Source of the DNA: a virus
IMG/VR virus record: IMGVR_UViG_3300014913_000005
Coordinates: 1 to 34,241 of that record
Strand: one strand, 5' to 3'
Length of the DNA: 34,241 nucleotides
Under the pieces are notes generated by a model that was given only the letters and a program-made list of their open reading frames with translations, ran no database searches and had not been told where the DNA came from. A program made the position numbers and the translations under genes. Shown in pieces: positions 29,101 to 34,241 of the stretch. The first letter of the stretch is position 1. Each line of letters begins with the position of its first letter.

Positions 29101-29933
29101 GTATTAATTGGACTGCTAGGACAAGTGCTACAGATAATCGTTGGATTAGCATTACATATGGCAATGGAATGTTTGTGGCAGTTGCTTATAGTGGTACTGG
29201 TAACAGAGTTATGACCTCACCAGATGGTATCAACTGGACTTCAAGAACAAGTGCTGCAGATAATAATTGGATTAGCGTTACATATGGTAACGGTCTTTTT
29301 GTGGCAGTTGCTTATACTGGTACTGGTAATAGAGTTATGACCTCACCAGATGGTATTAATTGGACTGCTAGGACAAGTGCTACAGATAATCGTTGGCGTG
29401 GCGTTACATATGGTAACGGTCTTTTTGTAGCCGTTGCTTATACTGGTACTGGTAATAGAGTTATGACCTCACCAGATGGTATTAACTGGACTTCAAGAAC
29501 AAGTGCTGCAAATAATAATTGGAGTGGCGTTGCGTATGGTAATGGACTTTTTGTAGCCGTTGCTTATAGTGGTACTGGTAATAGAGTTATGACCTCACCA
29601 GATGGTATTAATTGGACTTCAAGAACAAGTGCTGCAAATAATAATTGGCGTGGCGTGGCGTATGGTAACGGAATGTTTGTAACCACTAGTGATACTGGTA
29701 CTGGTAACAGAGTTATGACCAGTGGTAAACAGCTTGTGAATGAACAATCCAATAAAATTGAACACGGCGAAAAGAGCTTCACTGGTAATGTAGGTATTGG
29801 AACAACTAGTCCTACTTCTAAACTACAAGTAACAGGATTACCTGAATACACAAACAATACAACAGCAACAGCAGGCGGTTTAACAGCTGGAGCTTTTTAT
29901 AGAACAGGAGATACACTAAAAGTCGTACATTAA
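26178..29933 (+). CDS. Large fiber protein in the head module (probable head fiber)
   Basis: This is the largest gene, 1251 residues. The N-terminus has GGLYTSDNVEEALQEIGDK, a segment common at the base of phage fibers. Middle and end carry six copies of a GxVGIGTTSPxxKLxV-like motif (near bases 27615, 27960, 28190, 28485, 28785 and 29790), as in trimeric fiber shafts. Between the fifth and sixth copy lie seven 42-residue repeats (28857-29722). It has no peptidase S74-type chaperone end; the C-terminus is short (GAFYRTGDTLKVVH). It lies between the major capsid protein and the head-tail connector, not in the tail block, so it may be a fiber on the capsid. Function in host or surface binding is inferred. 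Confidence 0.75.
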   Translation: MGLSDTIKHLNGIGGKHKAKDIKITDTGGLYTSDNVEEALQEIGDKSMTDPMTTRGDVIVRDSSNATARLGVGTDGQVLTSDGTDISWEDSVGGEASTGAVVKPTITDNGDGTIDIGTNGVVNYMTTADGVSGVIERVNATTGVTALALTDGVNNYVYSDYNAGSPIYAVTVNSSEFGADYRKIPLAKISKEGNELYMMEYDSQGILLANKHLMKDTILNDPQRQDGLTLSTSATRISTISSGSAWFSVERYSLAENVSGTSGTLTECYLTAGTWNKAVVTSYDSTYYSDGTDRQSLGTNKYVAKYFFRGIGDDNDVYYTHGDTYNSEASALSEAVPPTPFIISSHALYVGKIVIKQGETNGTAYPRAWGTSVVGSAVQNHDDLANINQAGTGIANGHIDDGVQTIAGVKTFSDGIVGDITGNADTATALETARNIAGQSFNGTADIDIASTDLTDTANIAKLDAANTFTNTGDNSFAGNVGIGTTSPAEKLDVIGDAHFSANGNSGVEIKTNSSNTGLITAHNLSPADPGTSTISEGANFGFNGAPSNFFGMGLGAIRNGKCDIWFQTGNINGGGYRFYKGITELVTISKDGDIGIDAPNPIEKLDIDGKASSSFIRMCNNNTGRLDNEGLYVGVAGTTGEGYIGTRHNKALHFRTNQKDALFIDINQNVGMNTTTPQFLLDLDKDIPTILKAGDDKPIYLMRDCAVGFNGYYDNGWKYGKGSSSDYAVYTAINAGLGTYTIAITENAGDDGDEAVFSEVVTITKDKNVGVGTTSPDTKLHIHDAESDATITLSGDDATAGIGRINFTDTTSGYTTLFNVLGSNRAGDDSNRLTLWTTPNGSNYHKYFTALENTAEDNSAGDMAFAGKIGIGTDAPTTELEVVGDITSVGTKWTARTSAANNGWYGIAYGNGMFVTTSDTGTGNRVMTSPDGINWTSRTSAANNNWSGVAYGNGLFVAVAYTGTGNRVMTSPDGINWTARTSATDNRWISITYGNGMFVAVAYSGTGNRVMTSPDGINWTSRTSAADNNWISVTYGNGLFVAVAYTGTGNRVMTSPDGINWTARTSATDNRWRGVTYGNGLFVAVAYTGTGNRVMTSPDGINWTSRTSAANNNWSGVAYGNGLFVAVAYSGTGNRVMTSPDGINWTSRTSAANNNWRGVAYGNGMFVTTSDTGTGNRVMTSGKQLVNEQSNKIEHGEKSFTGNVGIGTTSPTSKLQVTGLPEYTNNTTATAGGLTAGAFYRTGDTLKVVH
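28857..29722 (+). repeat. Seven tandem 126-bp repeats encoding a likely seven-bladed propeller
   Basis: Seven units of 42 codons follow each other without gaps; the last is cut after GNRVMTS. Each reads like WTSRTSAANNNWSGVAYGNG followed by LFVAVAYTGTGNRVMTSPDGIN. Units 1 and 7 share the variant MFVTTSDTG, while units 2-6 have FVAVAY. Seven units of about 42 residues match the blade size and number of a seven-bladed beta-propeller. High similarity at the DNA level makes recombination between units likely. Confidence 0.9.
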
Positions 29934-29945
29934 GACTACTAATAT

Positions 29946-29971
29946 AGGGAGGTTTTGTAGTTCCTCCCTTT
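29946..29971 (+). terminator. Possible terminator after the fiber gene
   Basis: AGGGAGG (29946-29952), ten-base loop, CCTCCCT (29963-29969) form a perfect 7-bp GC-rich stem with only three T residues after it. The T run is short, so termination may be partial. Confidence 0.55.
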
Positions 29972-30008
29972 AAAATAAACTACACATTTAAAACTTATTA
30001 AAAAAACT

Positions 30009-30143
30009 ATGTTTAAAATTACAGAAGAAACACTACAAAAGGTTGTAAACTATATGGCTCAACAACCATATGCACAAGTTTTTCAGCTAATAGCTGAGCT
30101 ACAACAACTAGAAAAAATTGAAGAAAAAGAAACTAAAAAATAA
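30009..30143 (+). CDS. Small helical protein (44 aa)
   Basis: A 44-codon frame starts MFKITEETLQKVVNYMAQQP and ends in a Lys/Glu stretch (EKIEEKETKK). It predicts two helices, the second a short coiled coil. Its TAA is one base from the next ATG (30145), supporting it as a real, coupled gene. No family is recognised. Confidence 0.6.
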   Translation: MFKITEETLQKVVNYMAQQPYAQVFQLIAELQQLEKIEEKETKK

Positions 30144-30144
30144 C

Positions 30145-30786
30145 ATGACAATAGAATACATATCACAGGCAGGACTACTCGGAGTTGGGGCAATAGCAAT
30201 ATTTCTTACGTACTTATATTTTAAAAAGAAACTAGACGAAACCCCGGTATCAAATCCACAAAAACACAGGTTCTTTAACCTTGTTGAATATGAACTATTA
30301 AACAGAATCCCAAACATAAAACTTTATCATAATGAGGTGTATTGTAAAGGTAGGACTGAATTGTTCAGGGATATATTACAGATCAAATTTAAACATTGGG
30401 AGGATGGGTTAAGAGAAGCAATGGTAATGGGAAATGACAAGATGAGTGACAATGAATTACAATCACTTCTAGAAAGGGCGACATTAAACTTCGTAAAAGG
30501 TTATCAAAGAGAGTGGAAAGACACACTACAACTAGATAAAGATAAAATAGCACTTGTAACTAATAAATTTAATAAGTGGCATCAGAGTAAAGTAGAGATG
30601 TACATGGATTCTATTAGAGGAATTTGCCAGGGAAATTCTTTTAGTTCAGTAAGGGAAAAGGCTAATGCTTTCCTAGAGGTTAATTGCTCAATGTTGATAC
30701 TCACAATTATTGATGCAGAGGAAAGTTTGGGGAGTTTAAACGGAGATTTATCAGGTACACAATACAAGGATAACATAATAAAATAA
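30145..30786 (+). CDS. Membrane-anchored hypothetical protein (213 aa)
   Basis: The 213-residue product has an N-terminal membrane helix (about residues 8-26, AGLLGVGAIAIFLTYLYFK), then a long helical cytoplasmic part. Cys residues occur at VYCKGR, GICQGN and VNCSML. I start it at the ATG at 30145, one base after the previous stop; a TTG at 30118 lies inside that gene and is rejected. A membrane-anchored protein in the head module is unexpected; it might be a virion component, an injected protein or a moron. No family is recognised. Confidence 0.6.
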   Translation: MTIEYISQAGLLGVGAIAIFLTYLYFKKKLDETPVSNPQKHRFFNLVEYELLNRIPNIKLYHNEVYCKGRTELFRDILQIKFKHWEDGLREAMVMGNDKMSDNELQSLLERATLNFVKGYQREWKDTLQLDKDKIALVTNKFNKWHQSKVEMYMDSIRGICQGNSFSSVREKANAFLEVNCSMLILTIIDAEESLGSLNGDLSGTQYKDNIIK

Positions 30787-30791
30787 GCGTT

Positions 30792-30821
30792 TTGTTCCCT
30801 ATTGTCCTGATATGTTATACA
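30792..30821 (+). promoter_or_regulatory. Promoter before the head-tail connector genes
   Basis: TTGTTC (30792-30797), 18-base spacer, and TATGT-TATACA (extended -10, 30811-30821). The TRTGN extension also occurs in the two leftward boxes of the origin region. It would transcribe the connector and tail genes from 30856 on. Confidence 0.5.
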
Positions 30822-30855
30822 CTAAAATCAGTATTAATATTATTAATAAAAAAAT

Positions 30856-31464
30856 ATGATTGTAACAGTAGACGAAATAAAGACATATTTATATGGAACA
30901 ACAGTACCTGCAAGTTATGACACTCTGTTTACACAGTTGATAAATGAAGTTGAGGCAGAAATAAAATCATATACTGGTGTCGTTATCGGTAATGATACAG
31001 AGTATGTATCTATTTCAAATGAGGTTGGCGACGGTGCTAATGTTCCTGTAATTAGAACTAGGTACAAACCTGTTAGAACACTTACAAAAATTGAGGTAAA
31101 GGATACAGATTTTAATTGGGTTGAAAACACTGATCAAGATTTATCAAATATTGATATAGATGGCAGTGTTATTCATACTAAAAGTGTTTATGCTAGGGGT
31201 GTTATGAATTTAAAATTTTCATATACGGCAGGATATTTAACAACTGAAGTTCCAGAGGATTTAAAAAGGTGTGCGATTATGATGGTTATTAGTGCTTTTA
31301 ATAAAAGGGAATCAATCGGATATAATTCGCAAGATGTATTAGATTTAAGTTTAGCTATATCAAATACAACACCTATTGAAATAGCTAATATTTTAGAAGA
31401 GTATAGGGGAAACTATTTGGAAAAAAATAGGATAAGAGTCGAAAATGCAGCAGCAACTTATTAA
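30856..31464 (+). CDS. Head-tail connector (adaptor) protein
   Basis: This 202-residue protein begins MIVTVDEIKTYLYGTTVPAS, followed by LINEVEAEIKSYTGVVI, the helical start of phage gp6-like adaptors (HK97 gp6 / SPP1 gp15 type). A beta-hairpin (YKPVRTLTKIEVKD) and helices with CAIMMVISAFNKRES follow. The ring of these proteins docks under the portal. It is the first of the classical run of head completion genes. It is longer than the minimal family length, with a C-terminal helix ending ENAAATY. Confidence 0.75.
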   Translation: MIVTVDEIKTYLYGTTVPASYDTLFTQLINEVEAEIKSYTGVVIGNDTEYVSISNEVGDGANVPVIRTRYKPVRTLTKIEVKDTDFNWVENTDQDLSNIDIDGSVIHTKSVYARGVMNLKFSYTAGYLTTEVPEDLKRCAIMMVISAFNKRESIGYNSQDVLDLSLAISNTTPIEIANILEEYRGNYLEKNRIRVENAAATY

Positions 31465-31475
31465 GCACAAACATT

Positions 31476-31793
31476 ATGAGAACAAACATGGTTTTTACGA
31501 CATACAGGAGGATCACAGAGGGGAGCGAAAGGAAATACAGCACTACGCCTACACTTGAGAATGTAACGGGCTATATGACGCCATTAACAGCTGAAAAGAG
31601 TGCGATGCTGGGTGTTGATTATGCTGTTGACACATATAGTGTGCAAACAGATTCACAAGATTTTGAAAGGCATGATAAAATTGTAATTGCATTCCCTACA
31701 CTTTTGGCTGGTGACTATTATGTAACAGGGTTAAAGAAACATTTCCTTAATGGATTAGAGAAAAGTAGTTTAATAATAAACCAAGATGCTTAG
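31476..31793 (+). CDS. Head closure protein
   Basis: The 105-residue product is beta-rich (ENVTGYMTPLTAEKSAMLG, DKIVIAFPTLLAGDYYVTGL), the pattern of small phage head-tail joining/stopper proteins (SPP1 gp16 / HK97 gp9 type). It lies between the adaptor and the gp10-like gene, the expected order. It would plug the connector after packaging and link it to the tail. Start: ATG at 31476; an ATG four codons later is also possible. It overlaps the next gene by eight bases. Confidence 0.7.
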   Translation: MRTNMVFTTYRRITEGSERKYSTTPTLENVTGYMTPLTAEKSAMLGVDYAVDTYSVQTDSQDFERHDKIVIAFPTLLAGDYYVTGLKKHFLNGLEKSSLIINQDA

Positions 31794-32205
31794 TATCGAG
31801 ATTGATCAGAAAAAAGTGGGAACAATGCTTGCACTTGCACCGGAAAAAACACGGAATGCATTAAAAAAATCATTACAAGAAAGTTCTGCATTCGTTCAGA
31901 AAGATGCTCAAAAACTAGCACCTCTAGACACTGGCGAATTAAGCAAAAGTATAACAACTAAGGTTCATGGGCATCATTATGCAAAGATAGGGACAAGTCT
32001 GGTTTATGCAGCGATACAGGAATATGGTGGAACTATAAAGGCTAAAAACAAACCGTATTTACATTTTAGAACAAAGTCAGGGAATTGGGTAAAGGTCAAA
32101 AGTGTTGTTATAAAGGCTAGAAAATACATGGAAGGAGCGTATAAAAAGAATATAAAGAAGGTTGTTAAAACGTTTGAAAAGAATATAGATGCAATATTTA
32201 AATAA
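31786..32205 (+). CDS. HK97 gp10-like tail completion protein
   Basis: The 139-residue product has the family core: LKKSLQESSAFVQKDAQKLA, then PLDTGELSKSITTKV and GTSLVYAAIQEYGGTIKAK, followed by PYLHFRT, typical of HK97 gp10-like proteins (Pfam HK97-gp10_like). They act at the head-tail interface in tail completion. It starts within the end of the head closure gene (eight-base overlap). The C-terminus is very basic and helical. Confidence 0.85.
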   Translation: MLSIEIDQKKVGTMLALAPEKTRNALKKSLQESSAFVQKDAQKLAPLDTGELSKSITTKVHGHHYAKIGTSLVYAAIQEYGGTIKAKNKPYLHFRTKSGNWVKVKSVVIKARKYMEGAYKKNIKKVVKTFEKNIDAIFK

Positions 32206-32211
32206 AAATTT

Positions 32212-32649
32212 ATGAGTTTAATCAGTATTAGAACACAGATAGTATCATTGTTAGATAATATAAAAGTAGCAGCTGGATTTAATGCTGTTTATTATGATGC
32301 ACCAACGTCTATCAATGTAACTCCTGCTGTAGCTGTTATTTTGGGCGGATTTAGTGAAGAAATTGGATCAAATGCGGGAAACATTTTAAACTGTACATAT
32401 ACAATCCGTGTAATGGTTGAAAAAAAGGAAAGTGATTTTAATGATGTTGAACAAACAAGTAAAGTTTTAAACATTACAGATGCAATTCTTGCTGAATTTA
32501 GGAAAAAAGAAAACACAACGCTTAGTGGAGCATCGTATTCAATGATGACTGCAAATGGATCTCCGTTACAAATAGGCGAACTTGAGCAAATTAACGTATT
32601 TTATGTTAATATAGAAATAGCTGTAAAAGAATATAATTCAATTTGTTAA
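32212..32649 (+). CDS. Tail terminator protein
   Basis: The 145-residue protein follows the gp10-like gene and precedes the tail tube gene, the usual place of the tail terminator (lambda gpU / SPP1 gp17 type). It has a helix-first alpha/beta pattern: SIRTQIVSLLDNIKVAAG, strands around TPAVAVILGGFSEE, NCTYTIRVMVEKKE, and final VFYVNIEIAVKEYN. The hexameric ring would cap the tail tube and join it to the head. No sequence motif is diagnostic, so the call rests on order and fold pattern. Confidence 0.7.
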   Translation: MSLISIRTQIVSLLDNIKVAAGFNAVYYDAPTSINVTPAVAVILGGFSEEIGSNAGNILNCTYTIRVMVEKKESDFNDVEQTSKVLNITDAILAEFRKKENTTLSGASYSMMTANGSPLQIGELEQINVFYVNIEIAVKEYNSIC

Positions 32650-32658
32650 TAAAAAAAT

Positions 32659-32835
32659 ATGGATAAAGCTAAAAAAACAGTAATGAATGATGAAAAAAAG
32701 GAAAAAGTTGTTAAAAAAGAAGAAGTAAAAAAACAACCTATGAAAGACTTTGTTTTTTTTGAAACAGATAAAAATGTTATAATAAAAGCAATGGATCTAA
32801 AAGAGGCAACAGAAAAATATAATCTAAAAAAATAA
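32659..32835 (+). CDS. Small Lys-rich protein (58 aa)
   Basis: A 58-codon frame exactly fills the gap between the tail terminator and the tail tube genes (one base before the next ATG). The N-terminal half is extremely Lys-rich (MDKAKKTVMNDEKKEKVVKK); the second half has a small beta/alpha part (DFVFFETDKNVIIKAMDLKE). No family is recognised. The charged tail recalls that of the gene at 25594. It could be a tail-tube partner. Confidence 0.6.
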   Translation: MDKAKKTVMNDEKKEKVVKKEEVKKQPMKDFVFFETDKNVIIKAMDLKEATEKYNLKK

Positions 32836-32836
32836 T

Positions 32837-33817
32837 ATGGTTAATCAATTAGGAAGACTAAATGGAATAGGTTTAGCAAAAGAAGCAGTGAGAGGAACAG
32901 CAATAGCAACGCCAGATTTTTGGTTACAATGGGAAGCTATCAACCATGATGATGTTGTTACATATGTTGACAATGTGAGTGGTAGTGGTTCAGTTGTTGA
33001 TTCTAGAGGTAGTGAGGTTGTATCTAAACATGCTGAAGGCGGTTATGATTTCTTAATCGGGTCAGAATCTTTTGGATTACCTTTGCTGTCTACACTAGGT
33101 GCTGTATCAAGTGCTGCTGCTGGTGGTGAGACTGCTGTATATGATCATACATTCACACTAACTAATACAAGTGAAAGACAAACGTTAACAGTGTTTGAGG
33201 ATACACCAAATGGTGATCGAAGTTTTGCAAATGCTGTTTCTTCAGGAATTTCAATCAGTTTTGAAGCTGGTAAATTAATGAATTATAGTCTTGGGTTGAC
33301 TTCATTTTCTGGAGAATCAAAAACGCTTTCTGCTAGTTGTCCTGTGGAAAATGTTTTTAGGCCACAAGATTTCAGTATTAAAATGGCTGATGATGTTGCT
33401 GGTTTAGATGCTGCTTCAGTAATAGTAGTAAAAACTGCTTCGGTAGAAATTGCATGCGCTGCAACTCCAAACGTTGTACTAGGTCAATTAAACCCTGCTG
33501 ATATATTAAGTGGTACGTTCGGCATAACTGGTAAATTTTCTTTACTAATGGACGATGCAACTTATACAGATTTACAACTAAATGGATCACATAAAGCACT
33601 TAGATTATCACTACAAAATGGTGATGTTGATATCGGTGTAGCTTCGCATCCTGGATTCACGATGGATTTGAGCAAATGTTTCTTTCAAGAAATATCAAAC
33701 AGTAAAGGACTTGATGATTTAGTTGAGCAAGAAGTTACATTTAAAGCGACTATTGATTGTGCAACTGGATTGATAGTTGACAATGTGGTTCTTACAAATA
33801 CAACTGCAAGCTACTAA
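32837..33817 (+). CDS. Major tail (tube) protein
   Basis: The 326-residue product starts GRLNGIGLAKEAVRGTAIAT followed by PDFWLQWEAIN, a pattern seen in phage tail tube proteins, and is beta-rich with Gly/Ser/Thr in the rest (FGLPLLSTLGAVSSAAAGGE, LTNTSERQTLTVFEDTPNGD). It ends in strands (VTFKATIDCATGLIVDNV). Hexamers would stack into the tail tube around the tape measure. Position between the terminator and the chaperone-like gene is classical for siphophages. Its size is larger than minimal tube proteins, so it may include an extra Ig-like surface domain. Confidence 0.8.
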   Translation: MVNQLGRLNGIGLAKEAVRGTAIATPDFWLQWEAINHDDVVTYVDNVSGSGSVVDSRGSEVVSKHAEGGYDFLIGSESFGLPLLSTLGAVSSAAAGGETAVYDHTFTLTNTSERQTLTVFEDTPNGDRSFANAVSSGISISFEAGKLMNYSLGLTSFSGESKTLSASCPVENVFRPQDFSIKMADDVAGLDAASVIVVKTASVEIACAATPNVVLGQLNPADILSGTFGITGKFSLLMDDATYTDLQLNGSHKALRLSLQNGDVDIGVASHPGFTMDLSKCFFQEISNSKGLDDLVEQEVTFKATIDCATGLIVDNVVLTNTTASY

Positions 33818-33840
33818 TATTAATTAAAAAAGTAAAAAAT

Positions 33841-34241
33841 ATGGATAATATTTTCGTAGATGATTCACTAATAAAGATTGATTTAAAAGATGGTTTATTT
33901 GTAGAAGTGACTGCAAGTATGTCATATGTAGAGTTTAAAACTTTATTTGCAAAGGGTGAGCAAACTGATTTAGATTTCTTAGTGGCAGTTGTAAAGAAAT
34001 GGAACTTTAAAAGTAAAGATGGTGTAGAAATGCCATGTAATGAGGACAATATAAGAAAGCTCTCCTCTAAAATGGTTATGCCATTAGCTAGTGAATTGAT
34101 TCAAATTTATATGCCGGAAAAAAAAAATTCTACAGGACTCTATAAAAAAATAGTCAGAGGGTATAAAGTCATTGATGGAAGTGAAGAATATACGGACTAT
34201 GTAATGTCAAAAGAGTTTGGTTTGGATTGGAAACGTTATAA
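33841..34241 (+). CDS. Tail assembly chaperone-like protein, 5' part (runs off the contig end)
   Basis: This is the start of a 164-residue protein that continues at base 124 on the left end. It begins MDNIFVDDSLIKIDLKDGLF and contains SYVEFKTLFAKGEQ and VAVVKKWNFKS, then SSKMVMPLASELIQIYMPEK. Place and size fit the gpG-type tail assembly chaperone between tube protein and tape measure. At residues 93-96 the codons GAA AAA AAA AAT form a run of ten A residues with slippery heptamers. A -1 slip leads to TAA at 34143-34145, making a product of about 101 residues. No classical two-frame extension is present; the long form is in the zero frame. Confidence 0.7.
   Translation, partial: MDNIFVDDSLIKIDLKDGLFVEVTASMSYVEFKTLFAKGEQTDLDFLVAVVKKWNFKSKDGVEMPCNEDNIRKLSSKMVMPLASELIQIYMPEKKNSTGLYKKIVRGYKVIDGSEEYTDYVMSKEFGLDWKRY
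34118..34128 (+). other. Slippery A-run within the tail chaperone-like gene
   Basis: Ten A residues at 34118-34127 give A_AAA_AAA at 34119-34125 in the zero frame and A_AAA_AAT just after. Slippage by -1 yields a short tail (KFYRTL) and a stop at 34143-34145. Polymerase slippage on such a run is also possible. The A count is at the contig junction and may be an assembly error. Confidence 0.5.
34119..34241. repeat. Terminal direct repeat marking a circular contig (right copy)
   Basis: This is the right copy of the 123-base identity with the first 123 bases. Joining the two ends restores one continuous 164-codon gene (33841-34241 followed by 124-217). The repeat begins inside a run of ten A residues (34118-34127), so the exact A count at the junction should be treated with care. 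Confidence 0.9.

Noticed and set aside
26171-29857. Several minus-strand frames of 60-115 codons opposite the fiber gene.
   Set aside because: They mirror the repetitive Gly/Thr/Ser codons of the fiber and lack start contexts.
30118-30144. TTG start for the membrane-anchored protein.
   Set aside because: It lies inside the 44-codon gene at 30009; ATG 30145 is one base after that gene's stop.
1-34241. Genome-wide recoding of UGA as a sense codon.
   Set aside because: Long genes such as those at 198, 19520 and 26178 are open in the standard code with no internal UGA, and two genes can end on UGA. Only rare read-through is left as an option.

Overview
This window is a complete or nearly complete genome of a tailed, siphovirus-like phage, read out as a circular contig. 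The first 123 bases (1-123) are identical to the last 123 (34119-34241), so the non-redundant circle is about 34,118 bp and the break falls inside one gene. That gene lies between the major tail protein and the tape measure protein. Every gene I can support is on the + strand. The sequence is AT-rich. No integrase or CI-like repressor is recognisable, so a lytic life style is more likely than a temperate one, but this is not proven.

The host is not identified. Promoters have sigma70-type TTGACA/TATAAT boxes, yet almost no gene has a Shine-Dalgarno sequence; starts usually follow an A-rich stretch such as AAAACTATG. UGA is almost unused as a stop. An exported lysozyme-like protein and the GNG-FVAV / SPDGINWT repeats of the fiber recall proteins I associate with Patescibacteria (CPR). 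That host is a guess from these traits, not a demonstrated assignment.

Layout from left to right: (1) 1-6065, tail: end of a tail assembly chaperone-like gene, tape measure, tail-tip protein, small tail proteins and a probable receptor-binding protein. (2) 6117-7967, lysis and peptidase block: a papain-like peptidase, a half-size second copy, an N-acetylmuramoyl-L-alanine amidase and a holin. (3) 7968-9390, about 1.4 kb mostly without genes: a candidate small RNA with its own promoter and terminator, a 17-codon hydrophobic ORF, a leftward terminator, and two side-by-side AT-rich modules flanked by inverted arrays of different 10-bp iterons (candidate replication origin). (4) 9394-10815, a DUF3987-like replication ATPase. 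(5) 10933-15413, two early operons of very small genes, each driven by a copy of a promoter carrying the palindrome GTCATGAC in its spacer; the first includes several tiny membrane proteins and an exported lysozyme-like enzyme. (6) 15416-19133, a third copy of this promoter, then Sak4-type recombinase, a tRNA 3'-half-like sequence, HNH endonuclease, SSB, ribbon-helix-helix regulator, VRR-NUC nuclease, a truncated ParB-like gene and a second HNH endonuclease. (7) 19153-25479, packaging and head: terminase small and large subunits, portal, MuF-like protein, scaffold, major capsid protein, terminator. (8) 25594-30786, a 1251-residue fiber with seven 42-residue propeller-like repeats, placed in the head module. 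(9) 30856-34241, head-tail connector, head closure, gp10-like, tail terminator, major tail protein and the tail assembly chaperone-like gene.

Replication appears to rest on the iteron region, the ATPase, Sak4 and SSB; no DNA polymerase is encoded, so the host replisome is presumably used. The three shared promoters would switch on the early genes together, and a candidate regulator (ribbon-helix-helix protein, 17468-17611) is encoded in the third of these units.
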